Origin: Poecilobothrus nobilitatus
Lineage: Eukaryota > Arthropoda > Insecta > Diptera > Dolichopodidae
Length of the DNA stretch: 64,000 nucleotides
NCBI GenBank assembly: GCA_947095535.1
Contig: OX352774.1
Span: 3,720,001-3,784,000, forward strand
Direction of reading: 5' to 3'
A program made the position numbers and the translations under genes. The notes beneath the pieces are model-generated. The model searched no databases and was not told the DNA's origin. It worked only from the letters and a program-made list of their open reading frames with translations. Positions 14,163 to 23,604 of the stretch are shown one piece after another; within the stretch, counting starts at the first letter, position 1, and each line of letters starts with the position of its first letter.

Positions 14163-14790
14163 AAACGAGGAAGAATATAGTTACTCTTGTTAACTCTTAA
14201 ATACCCGTACGAATGAACTTAAATATAATTATCACACCACTTCTATAATAAGTATCAAAATTAAATATACTGATGTGACGTCTTATAACACTATTTTTTT
14301 AATTTTTCATTATTTTAAAAAAATTTGGGTGAGTTTTATAATTTCTGGAACTATGATTTATATTTTTCTTCCAACGTAAATTCTAACCTATCACCTAACG
14401 ATTATCAATCCAAAACTTTTCCAAATATGCTATAGTACCATTTAATACTAAACGGCAAATTAAGTAATTATTTATGAAAAATATGTGCAGATGAAAAAGT
14501 TAGTTGTTCGAGAGCTATCCGAAGTTTTTGTCGTAACTCAACCAAAAAAAAACATAGGATAGTTACAAATTGATCCAAAAATATTTCGTCTTAATTTCAA
14601 GATTCTACCTTTCTTAGTTTTTGAATAATCGAGCTGACAGACAGAGAGACAGAAGAACGGACGGACAGACGAACAAAGCTTTAAATGATTAATTTTTCGA
14701 TTCTGATTCGATCCATACACTTGTGTCTATATCTAATTTGCTTATTTCGAAATGTTACAAACGCAGGAACAATTTTGATATACCCGAGAC
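14163..14790 (+). mobile_element. DINE-like (Helitron-like) element upstream of ninjurin
   Basis: It starts with AACGAGGAAGAATA, then a GTTAACTCTTAAATACCCGTACGAA phrase. The same start is seen at 29358. The interior shares the TTGTTCGAGAGCTAYCC phrase with 30648, and a GGACGGACAGACGAAC stretch (14658-14673) stands where 30781 has a pure GGAC run. It ends near a TATACCCGAGACTATAGTATA phrase comparable to 30906. It lacks coding capacity. Its right edge is about 235 bases before the ninjurin start codon, so it may lie in the promoter or 5' leader region. Confidence 0.7.
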
Positions 14791-15024
14791 TATAGTATAG
14801 AAGTATAGATATAACAAAACATTTACAAAATTGACCACAATTGATAAGAAAACAAAAACCCACAGATACAAAAATTTTATTAAAAAATAAAAATTTGCTG
14901 TTAGTTGGTATTTAAAATCCAAGTGAAGTAATCATAGAGTTAAGTATTATTTATTTTATTTAATTATTTTTTTTAAATTATTAAATTAAAAAATTTTTTA
15001 AAAAGTAATCTGAGTATCTATGAT

Positions 15025-15842
15025 ATGGAATTACAAGATAAATCAAAAAAAACTAAAGATAAATTTGATACCAGTACCATTCAAGACAAAACTGAAATAT
15101 TAAATGAAAATGAAAATAAATATTTTAATAATGTGGATAAAGATGTAATAGAAAATAATTTAGAAAATATTGAAGAAAATACTGTTGCTATTAATGTTGA
15201 AACACAATGTGATGCAACTGATTCTATTGATGGTAGAAGAAAAGAATCAAATCAATTTGCATCAAAAAAAGCAACAGCTGAAGGTTTGTATAATAATAAT
15301 TATTGTTATGATAAAAAATAATATAAAAAATTAATAAAAAAAAAAAAAAAATGAAAATAAATTAACCTTTCCAGGTATGATGGATGTTGCCCTATTGACA
15401 GCAAATGCAAATCAATTAAGATTTTTAATGGCATACAATTACAATTCAAAAACTTACATACTAATTATGGTACTACTTATTTTATCTTTAATTTTACAAA
15501 CTGTAGTTGGATTTGCTTTTATCTATAAAGTAAGTTATATATATACTATATATATACATATATATACACATATATATATATATGTATGTATGTATATAGT
15601 AAATAAATTATGTGAATAATTTTGTCAGTTTTTTGTTATGCATAATTGCGATAACTCAGATACATATTATTAACATAAAAATTTTTTGTTTTTGTTTTTT
15701 TTTTCTTTGTTTTTTTTAGCGTTACTTGAAATGCAAAAATAACAAAAGAAAGGCACGTTTAATAAGTGAATTTTTAGTTGCTGCAATTTTTTTAATAACT
15801 TTAATTAATGTTTTTGTTGCTACTTTTAGTATAACTGAATAG
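15025..15842 (+). CDS. Ninjurin family membrane protein, three exons
   Basis: Exons are 15025-15283, 15375-15529 and 15720-15842 (stop TAG). Introns of 91 and 190 bases have GT-AG borders, the second a GTAAGT donor. The spliced product has 178 residues. Residues 1-76 are acidic, Asn/Glu/Asp-rich and probably disordered. The conserved core begins at FASKKATAEG (78-87) and continues MMDVALLTANANQLRFL (88-104), the ninjurin signature. Lys81-Lys82 and Asp90 align with human NINJ1 Lys44-Lys45 and Asp53. Two hydrophobic segments follow (about 114-136 and 155-175), split by a Lys/Arg-rich linker (138-151). Ninjurins are small plasma-membrane proteins. NINJ1 oligomerises through amphipathic helices before the first membrane span to rupture membranes during lytic cell death, and fly ninjurins act in adhesion and stress responses. 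That activity is inferred from the family. The start is the first in-frame ATG after a stop at 14974, although an out-of-frame ATG lies 5 bases upstream. Flies have several paralogues and I cannot say which this is. No neighbouring genes are visible. Confidence 0.93.
15284..15374 (+). other. Ninjurin intron 1 (phase 1)
   Basis: The donor is GTTTGT after GAAG and the acceptor is TTTCCAG. Joining restores the Gly87 codon (G+GT), so the reading frame passes exactly into MMDVALL. It is A-rich near the acceptor and too short to hold another gene. Confidence 0.9.
15530..15719 (+). other. Ninjurin intron 2 (phase 0)
   Basis: The donor is GTAAGT after the Lys138 codon. The acceptor is a long T-run ending TTTTTTTAG, followed by the Arg139 codon CGT. 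An AT/TATG microsatellite occupies 15538-15600, which explains the apparent continuation of the open frame past the true exon end. Confidence 0.9.
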
Positions 15843-15895
15843 GTAACAAATTATAAAATAAATTATTTATTTTAATGAAAATTAATAAATTTTTA

Positions 15896-15901
15896 AATAA
15901 A
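15896..15901 (+). terminator. Candidate polyadenylation signal of ninjurin
   Basis: AATAAA lies 54 bases after the stop codon, with a T-rich stretch following. A second AATAAA lies at 15857-15862, only 15 bases past the stop. Both are candidates by motif only. In AT-rich DNA such hexamers are common, so confidence is moderate. Confidence 0.4.
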
Positions 15902-15972
15902 AGTATTAGAATTTTTTATTTATTTACTATTTTTTTATTTCGCAAATAATTTAAGCGTATAAAAACTTAACA

Positions 15973-16166
15973 CGTATAAGGGGTCTCGGTGGCCTAGTGA
16001 GTAAGAGCGTATAAATTACCCCATAAACATCGAGAGAGTGCGGGTTCGAATCCCACAGACGTCGTAAGAGTTATTCCCCTTTACGATATTTACAGCAACG
16101 CCTGAACAGGAAAGGCTGTGTAGTTTCCTGTCCACATTTATGTAGCAGAGAAATGCATTAAAAAAA
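15973..16166 (+). mobile_element. tRNA-derived SINE, family 1, copy B
   Basis: The head carries an A box (GGTGGCCTAGTGAGTAAGAG, near 15988-16007) and a B box GGTTCGAATCC (near 16042-16053). The tail contains the ACAGGAAA / TTTCCTGT inverted pair (8 bases each arm) and ends in ATGCATTA plus poly-A. AAAAACTTAACA at 15961-15972 recurs at 16167-16178 and is the target-site duplication. It stands about 130 bases downstream of the ninjurin stop codon, in the same orientation, and could be part of a long 3' untranslated region. Confidence 0.9.
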
Positions 16167-16710
16167 AAAAACTTAACATTTTTGTCAAATAAATTTATTA
16201 TTTAATCAAAAATTTGTAATTAGATAAGTACTTAATAAATAATATAAAAAATAAACTTCATTTTGGGTATTTGTATTTTAGTTAGTTTTCTTTTTTTTTC
16301 GAATAATTGATCTTTAATATTAAAATCTTTCTCTTCATTTTTTTTCCGTTCACAATTACGGGATTTGAAATCGTTCGACTACATATAAACAGGACGCCAC
16401 AAATTGTCATTCAATAATTCAAATTGAAATTCCAAGTAAGTTAAATTTCATTATTTTGATATTTATTTATTGAAATAAAATAAATTTTAACTTTAATCCT
16501 AATATGTATGTATTCAAATATGCAAAATTATACATATATGTATGTATGTAATATGGTTTAAGTATAAGTTGACGATAATAAATAATGAAGTATAGTTTTT
16601 TCTTGAAAACATTTAAACTCTGCTCATTCTTAATCCGAACAGGCATAATTTTTTTATGCAGCAACAGATAACCTTTTGAAATTGAGTCTGCCTCTTATAT
16701 TATCTCTATG

Positions 16711-17260
16711 GGTTGGGTACGAATGCTCGTTTCTCAAAATTTCGTTTTATCGAAATCTCATCTTATTAAAATCTCATTTTTTAAAATAACGTTCTTATTT
16801 TTATTTTTAGCACATTTTTAAAAACAAAAGATATATTTAAACTTTAAAATACCGCCTAATTTTGTTTTTCCATACATATTGCAAGATGAAAGCCTTTGAA
16901 GTAGTAAAACCCCCGCTAAATAAATTATTAAAACCCTAAGTTTGTAACCAATTCTAAACTTTCTCCAAATTATATTTTTTCATACATATTTCAACATCAA
17001 AATTTTTAAAAAGGTTACCCTCACTATAGACAAATTATTGAAGCCTCCAAACCCTTGCTAGACAAATTATTGAAACCCTGATTTTAAATCCAACTCTGAA
17101 ATCCCTTCAAATCCAAAATCTCACATATACATATATAATATATAAATATGCTGGAAAAAGCGTAAAAACCTGAATCTGAATCCTTCCTATTTATTATTCG
17201 ATTAAAATTAAAAATTACAATTTATCATACATTTTAATTAGATAAAAGTACCGAACCTTA
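16711..17260. mobile_element. Probable foldback-like element with 15-bp repeat arm
   Basis: The left edge GGGTTGGGTAC is followed by spaced phrases like TTATCGAAATCTCA and ATTAAAATCTCATT (16735-16800). The right edge on the minus strand begins AAGGTTCGGTAC, a partial inverted match. The centre contains tandem-like phrases, such as AAATTATTGAAACCCT and AAATATGCTGGAAAAAGCGTA, that also occur in the centres of the elements at 18924, 37622 and 42090. No clear target duplication was found, so borders are approximate. Confidence 0.5.
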
Positions 17261-17299
17261 AATATTCAAAAATGTACCATGGAATACGAGACATTTGGT

Positions 17300-18156
17300 T
17301 TTTCTCTTTTTTTTACGCGCTTGCCAAACTATAGTATCTCCATGATTCTTTGTACTGCATTAGTGTGGGGTTTAATTAAATGGGAGAAGATGTGACGAAA
17401 AACAATATAGAGTAACATGTGGAAGTTCAAAATTAATGTAAAAATTTTTTATCTCCAAAAAAGCTGATTATTTATTTAATTACATAACTCAGTCCTATTT
17501 AAATATTTATACAAGATCAATAGCAAACGATAACAACAATTTAGAAGAAATTAGATTTTTAACTTTAACTTTAGTGACTAATAAAAAAAACCTGCCTGCT
17601 CAAGTTTCAGTTGGTTTTTTTTTCTTGTATTATAATTGTGTATCTCACTGTTCTTTAGTAGAGTAGTAGAACGACTTGCAATAAGTTTCTATAGTTATTC
17701 TTATATATCTTATAATTTTTTTTTTTTTTTTATTTATTTATTCTTAATTACAATTAAAATTATAATTAACAAAAAATTTTTCATTTCATTAACAAAAAAT
17801 CAGGCTATCGGCTTAACTTATAATTTTAAAATGCTATGATTCTTATAAATTTTATTTGTTGATGTTCTGATGTCATAGGAATACAAATTTTTGATAGCTT
17901 TATTTTGAATTATTAACTATTTGTAAGATCTAGATTTTTCAAATAAGTATTTCCCCAAATTGAAATTCTATAATTTAGTACAGAAAAGACTGTAATATAA
18001 TGAAAGTTTCATATCTGCTAGTATTCTTTCTGCAATTGCGTACATGAAAGTATAAAATATGTATTGTTTTCATACCAAAAATTTGTAGCCGAGATTTTTG
18101 CAAATATGCATTACTCCGGTGCGTATAGACACCTGGACGTTTTTTTTAGAAATATC

Positions 18157-18187
<31 letters not shown>

Positions 18188-18630
18188 AACGTCTATGGGC
18201 ACGTGTCTAAACGACTGAGCAGAATTTTTTGAAATTTTTGTATTTAAGGTTTTGACGTAAATATCTTAGATTGATAAGCTTTTGGAGCAAATAGAACAAC
18301 CGATTGATTTTTGATTTTTACATGTACAATGCTTTTTTTAAATGTAATGCAAAACCAGAACTTTTCTTGATTTTATTGATGTTCCAAGAAATCTTCAATA
18401 TCCATTACAGAGCATGACATATGGAATCATTTTTGACATTCCCCATTGCATTGAATTAATTCATCTTTTTTCAAAATTAATATTTTTATGGCATGAAACG
18501 TATTCCACATTTTCAAACTTCTAACAATGAATAACAGAGTCCATATAGATTGAAGGAAGAATAATGTATATTGAATACATAATTAAGTTATAAAGTCACG
18601 ATGACAGTTTAGCTTATTATAGCTTGTATT
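17300..18630. other. Non-coding DNA with a TG microsatellite
   Basis: No gene is recognised. The open frame at 17636-17839 is a low-complexity Phe/Ile/Tyr-rich translation of poly-T. The region around 18110-18260 is less AT-rich but has no second copy in the window. Confidence 0.55.
18157..18184. repeat. (TG)14 microsatellite
   Basis: Fourteen uninterrupted TG units, followed by CGCAACG. Confidence 0.95.
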
Positions 18631-18914
18631 ATTGTAGTCTCTTTTTAGTGCATTTTTTAAAAAATTTTTAAAAATTTATCTATTAGCACATCTGTGTACA
18701 AATCTGCTACACCGTTTGAGATAGAGCAATTTTAACCATTTATATCTTTTTCAAAAAAGTTAATGTCGTAGAACAACTTTTTTATTAGTCTCACCCATTG
18801 TGAAGCTACAGCCCTTCAAATTTTGAAAATCCCTATTTTTAAAAGTGTACATGCTGGTTTTACTTTATATATTTCTATTCTAAAAACGTCATACGACAGA
18901 ATTTTTTTTAACAA

Positions 18915-18923
18915 TATCAGAAT
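18915..18923. repeat. 9-bp target-site duplication (left)
   Basis: TATCAGAAT here is repeated exactly at 19298-19306. The uninterrupted paralogous site reads TATCAAAAT at 46897-46905. Confidence 0.8.
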
Positions 18924-19297
18924 GGGTTTTGCTAAATTATCTTTTACGTCAAAATCCAATTCGACAAAATCTTGCTTTCGAAAATCGTTTAAAACAAAAT
19001 TTTTTTCCAAAATCTACTAGAACAAAATCTTGCATGTAATTCAGAATGTCACATATTCTTATATATAAATATTCTAGAAAAAGCAGCAAACCTGCTTTTG
19101 AATCCAACTCCAAAATCCTCCTTAACTATTTGTGTATACATACTTTAAAAACAAAGCCACATTCTATTCCTTCAAAAACATTTTGCAAGATTTTGTAATG
19201 CAAGATTTTAGAAAGATAGATATTGTAATGCAAGATAAAAAAAAAGCAAGATTTTGTCGCAGGTTGATTTTGGAGTGCAGGATTGTGACCCGCTCCC
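18924..19297. mobile_element. Foldback-like element with inverted arms of 15-bp repeats
   Basis: This is a 374-bp insertion starting GGGTTTTG and ending CGCTCCC, flanked by perfect 9-bp direct repeats. The left arm (about 18948-19035) is a run of CAAAATC-type units, for example ACAAAATCTTGCTTTCG. The right arm (about 19184-19285) is a run of TGCAAGATTTTGTAA units, the inverse of the left-arm unit, at 15-base spacing. The centre (19050-19150) holds an AAATATTCTAGAAAAAGCAG phrase shared with the elements at 16711, 37622 and 42090. Repeat-built inverted arms with 9-bp duplications match the Foldback type of DNA transposon. It is non-autonomous: short open frames across it are translations of the repeat. 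Confidence 0.75.
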
Positions 19298-19659
19298 TAT
19301 CAGAATTATACAATTTTTGTAAATTTAGTATTTAAATTTACCGTTTGATGAAAACTAAATTTTGTAAGATTTTGTTTTCTTCATATCTCCGCATCGCTTT
19401 TAGATAGAGGCTAAAAATTTCGATAGAAGAAAGATATATTAGAATTAGTATTAATTACAACAGATATTTTTTTTTTACCTCTCTTTTGTTTAAGAGCTCT
19501 TATAGGGATAAAAAATTTACTATTTTTGAACACCTGAACTTAGGCACCTGTACAAATTTTTTCAAAGTATAAAAGGTAAATATTAGAACTCAAACATTAT
19601 GTTTTACATGTATTAAATGCTTTTCTTAATTATAAAGGATTTCCTTAACACTGAAGAAA

Positions 19660-21290
19660 CTGCAGTTCCTTTCAAAACATTTCAACAACACTTTAACACT
19701 TTAATAATCAAGATCAAAAAAATTTCTACAAATTTTTTACAACTACAAAGTATCTTTAGCAATTCCATAATGAATAATTCCATAATAAAAATAAATGATA
19801 CAAAACTTCTTCAAAAAAAAAGCAAAAAAAAAATCTTAAAAATTTAATTTTTCTTTTTTATCAAAAGCTGAACAAATATTTTCTAATCCCTTAACAAAAT
19901 TTAATTTAATTAAATTTTTCCAAGGACCAAAAACAAAAAAAAAAAATCAAAACCTTATTCTGAACAAAAGCATTTTAGAATCGATTAGTACTATATAGTT
20001 CTGGAATCCAATTATGAAAAACAAATTTTCAAGTCTCAAAATGTCACGTTATTGCTGCTTAACATATACTTGTACATAAAATGTTGAAGCAATTTAAAAT
20101 CAATTTCTTTTATACAATAAAGTAAAAACCCCATCATATAACTTTTAAAGAAAAATTTTTTGATAAACTATTATAGGGAACAATATTTATTTTTATAATT
20201 TTTTTTTTCCTTTTTCTATTTTTTATTTTGCATAAAATTTACAATTCCCCAAAATGGAATTGAAACAACGCGTGTTTTTTTTTAATATTACGAAAAAAAA
20301 AAAAAACCATTTTCTTCTTGTAAATTAACAATTATATAGTTGTTACTTTAACATTAGCTATTTAAAAAGTTTTCTATCATAATTTTTTTTTAACTGCCAG
20401 TAAATTATGTACATACTTATAAATGTATATATGTATATTGTAACTTATGTAAAGAAAATGAAAATTTTTAGTAATAATGGGAATCTTTGATTACCATTGT
20501 GTTGTCTCAAGAAATTAAAACAAAGTGCTCCATAGTTACTTGGTGGTTGGTTAGTTTGTTTTTTTTTGTTTTTTTTTTTTTTTTTTTGGGGTTCTTATAT
20601 ATACTTTACTTTAATCTGATTTTTGTTTTTTTTAGCTTTTTCTTCATTACAAACCTCTTTTCCTTAACCTCCCGACTTTTCCCATTTTTCTATTTTTCTT
20701 TTGAAAAAAACCAGTAAAAATTTTTTGGTTAGAGCAAAATTTTCATTTTTATGATTTTGTTTGTTTTTTTTTTTTCTTCATCTTTTTCCGTAATTTATGC
20801 TCTTTCAACAAAAAAAAAAAAAAAAAAAATTAAAATAAATAAAAACAAAAAACTTTTCTTATAGGTAATTTAAAAGTTTTATACAACTCCGAAATTTTCT
20901 TTTAGTTTTACAATCAACTATATACAACCCAATTACCGCACCTTCAACCTATGCTGTAAAATCGCATTTGTTCTCAAATACCAGTAAAAATTTACTAAAA
21001 CATTGCACATGTACTCGCATATTACTGTTATATGATTTAAATGGTTTACTATATATGGTAAATTTCTTAATTTTTGAAGAAAAATTCAAAAATTTTCTTT
21101 AAAAACTAATATATTATATTATATATATATATAGGTACATATATACATAATATGTATATAATATAAACCCATTTAAAAACAACATAAAAATATTACATTA
21201 ACTAACAATAGCCTGAATTGTAAAATTAAAAAAAAAAAAAGAAAAGAGAGAAAAGAACACATGTAAATATCTACAATTTTTATAACCTAT

Positions 21291-21323
<33 letters not shown>

Positions 21324-22650
21324 CTACATATATATACATAAATCTATTATATATTAAATTGGGAGTATTTATTGAAAGAAACTTAACATTGTATAGACAT
21401 TGTCATTTTATCTAAAATTCTTATGGGTATCATTTTGTTTGAATGACTGAATAGAATAACCACAGCAACTTAGACAACATTAAAATTTAAACTTAAAAGT
21501 GTAAAAAAGATTTTTCGTATATAATTCTATTCTACATAATATATATTATGTACATAGTGACAAAATTCTTGAAAATGTCTCTGTTGACACTTTTAGAATT
21601 TCTATATTTTATTTTTTTTGTGCATTCACATTCATTTACAACACCCAGAACATAAGTACGATGACAAGCTATAGAAGCCCTGCGTCTTCTTTTTGCTTTT
21701 TTTTTTTTTTTGTTTTTAAGGATAAAAGAAAGAAATTGAAAATAAACAAAAATAAAGGGAAAATTATACAACTAAAATCATCTTTTAGAACTTATATTCA
21801 TAAAAATATTAAAAATATTTAAATTGAAAGATGGTGTCTTAAAAGATTTATCTATATATACACATTTATACTATATACAACTATAATTATAATATGTACA
21901 TTTTTTGTTAGTGTTCGAATATATAGCAACAAAATAACTCTAGTGCTGCATTACAATTTATTCTGCAAAGTGCCAATAGCATCAAGTTAAGTTTTATTGT
22001 AAAATTTAAAATTAACAAGAGAATTTTGTTTAAGATATTTATATATAAGGGCGTCAAACATGAGAAGAATATAAAACTTTTTTATAATAATTATTTGAAA
22101 AATTTGTTTTCATTAGGAATTAATAAAAATAAAGAAAATCAAATCAACATAAAAATATTTTTGTTTGCACGAACCATTGAAAATATCATTTATATTCTTT
22201 AACATTTACCGATTAATTTCCAATAACAAACATGATCTGCCGTTTTTTGTTCCTTTTGAGAGAGGTTTGTAATGTTCCAAAGATACAAAGAATATTCCCT
22301 TGGTAGTGATAAATTCTTACTGAATAAACTCAGCGTCTCCTTTGGCCAATCTAATGGACTAATATAGGTTACGTTAACGCAGTATATTTAAATTAACGCA
22401 GTAGATGATAGAAGAACAAGAATGCGCAAACTTCGAATTATAAAGAGTGACTGTAAAGGAGTCACTATATGAATCCAAATCAATCTTATCAATACTATTT
22501 TGTTATCAGTGACAAATCAACATAGTTGCAACATGCAGTAGAATAAAACACATATATAGTTTTTCTAGTTTTCGACAAGTAGTTCTAAACAAAAAAAATT
22601 TTAAATTTTATTTAGTATGATTAAAATATAAGTTAAGTAACACAAAAAAA
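19660..22650. other. AT-rich non-coding DNA
   Basis: No gene is recognised. There are long T-runs around 20540-20590 and 20760-20830, and an (AT)n tract at 21296-21323. A short direct repeat TTAACGCAGTA occurs at 22374 and 22393. The Lys/Arg-rich minus-strand frame near 21532-21771 crosses a poly-T run and looks random. Confidence 0.6.
21296..21323. repeat. (AT)n microsatellite
   Basis: Uninterrupted AT dinucleotide run of about 28 bases. Confidence 0.95.
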
Positions 22651-22655
22651 TTTTA

Positions 22656-22939
22656 TAAAACCCTTAAGGTGATGACCCAATGCTCGCGTCGCTTCTAGCG
22701 TCGCGTTATTAATAAAATAACGACCAAATAAAGCATCGCTTTATAATCAACAATCAATATAAAATAAAAAAAAAAAACAAAAATATTTATTGTCAACGCG
22801 AATAAAAGAAGAAAGTTTCTCTATTCTAGCGTCGCATCGTACTTCTAGCGTCGCTTTTCTGTTTGGTCAAGTTCCATTTAAATTAATATATTCTACTAAA
22901 ATCCCAAATCGACACGAGGTCATCATCTTTAAGGTTTTA
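22656..22939. mobile_element. MITE-like DNA transposon with GC-rich internal repeats
   Basis: The left end (22654-22677) reads TATAAAACC..TTAAGGTGATGACC and the right end (22918-22941) is its inverse with 3 mismatches in 24 bases. The outer TA or TATA may be the target duplication, which would suit a TA-inserting family such as Tc1/mariner. Inside, TTCTAGCGTCGC occurs three times (about 22693, 22824 and 22843), strikingly GC-rich against the surrounding DNA. There is also a GTTATT/AATAAC palindrome near 22705-22722. No transposase is encoded. The superfamily is uncertain. Confidence 0.75.
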
Positions 22940-22944
22940 TACAT

Positions 22945-23515
22945 ATAATGAAAGAAAAAACTTTCAGTTATGAGGGAATGCGACATATAAATATAAATGC
23001 CATCAATAAAATTCTTATTATTTTTTTTTTTAACTTCAAAATTAAGTTAATTTTGGAGTGTTTTATTCATCCAAACACTACTGGACTCTTTAATATGTAA
23101 CTTGTAATATTGGACTACCTAAACAATTCCAACTAAATTTTTATCCACCACAGTGCTTTATATAAAATTTAAAAAAAATTAACTGCGGGATGTTAAACAG
23201 ATTAAAAATTAAAATTTTTAAGTTTTTGTATCTGTGAGATGTAAAATAGAATAAAAATTTAGAAAAAAAAATATATATATATAATTAATAATTTTTATTT
23301 TAATATATTATAATTCATTTTTATAATTAAAAACATTTTCATGATTAAAATAGACTCAAAATTGGTGTATACCAAAAAAAATGTAAATTTTATTGAGATG
23401 GAAAAGTAGAGATGGATTCAATTCTTAAAAAAATTAAAAAAAAGAATAAAAATTATAATGTGGAGGATATTTTTTTAAAGTTTTTTTTTTTTTTTATATT
23501 ATATCTTGCAGACAT
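22945..23515. other. AT-rich non-coding DNA, nothing recognised
   Basis: Homopolymer runs only, with no second copies and no open frame above chance. Confidence 0.6.
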
Positions 23516-23518
23516 AAA

Positions 23519-23601
23519 TATCTGCTGATATTTTCAGGGTTTGAACCCAAGAGCTTTCGTCTGAAAGACCGGTGACTTACGCACTGCACCATTGGTCAGA
23601 T
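23519..23601 (-). mobile_element. Degenerate tRNA-derived SINE (family 2) head
   Basis: On the minus strand it reads CCAATGGTGCAGTGCGTAAG (A-box region), later GGGTTCAAACCC (B box). The head resembles that of the intact element at 35897-36145 (CCATTGGTGCAGTGG and GGGTTCGATTCCC). The acceptor halves no longer pair well, so a functional tRNA gene is unlikely. Confidence 0.65.
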
Positions 23602-23604
23602 TTT

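Larger units (their letters stand above)
18640..19650 (+). mobile_element. Helitron-like dispersed repeat (family H), copy 1, interrupted
   Basis: It matches 46564-47230 in the same orientation. Shared phrases include a GCACAT hairpin region, TACACCGTT.GAGATAGAG, GAAGCTACAGCCC.TCAAA, AAACGTCAT.CGACAG, TTTAGTATTTAAATTTACCG, ACACCTG..CTTAG.CACCTGTACAAATTTTT and GGCTTTTCTTA. The same block appears in reverse orientation within 30100-30700. The copy is split by the insertion at 18924-19297. No coding potential is visible. Confidence 0.7.

Noticed and set aside
15530..15619. Extension of ninjurin exon 2 frame through the TATA-rich tract
   Set aside because: A consensus GTAAGT donor at 15530 joins to exon 3 in frame and restores the second membrane span. 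The extension translates an AT/TATG microsatellite.
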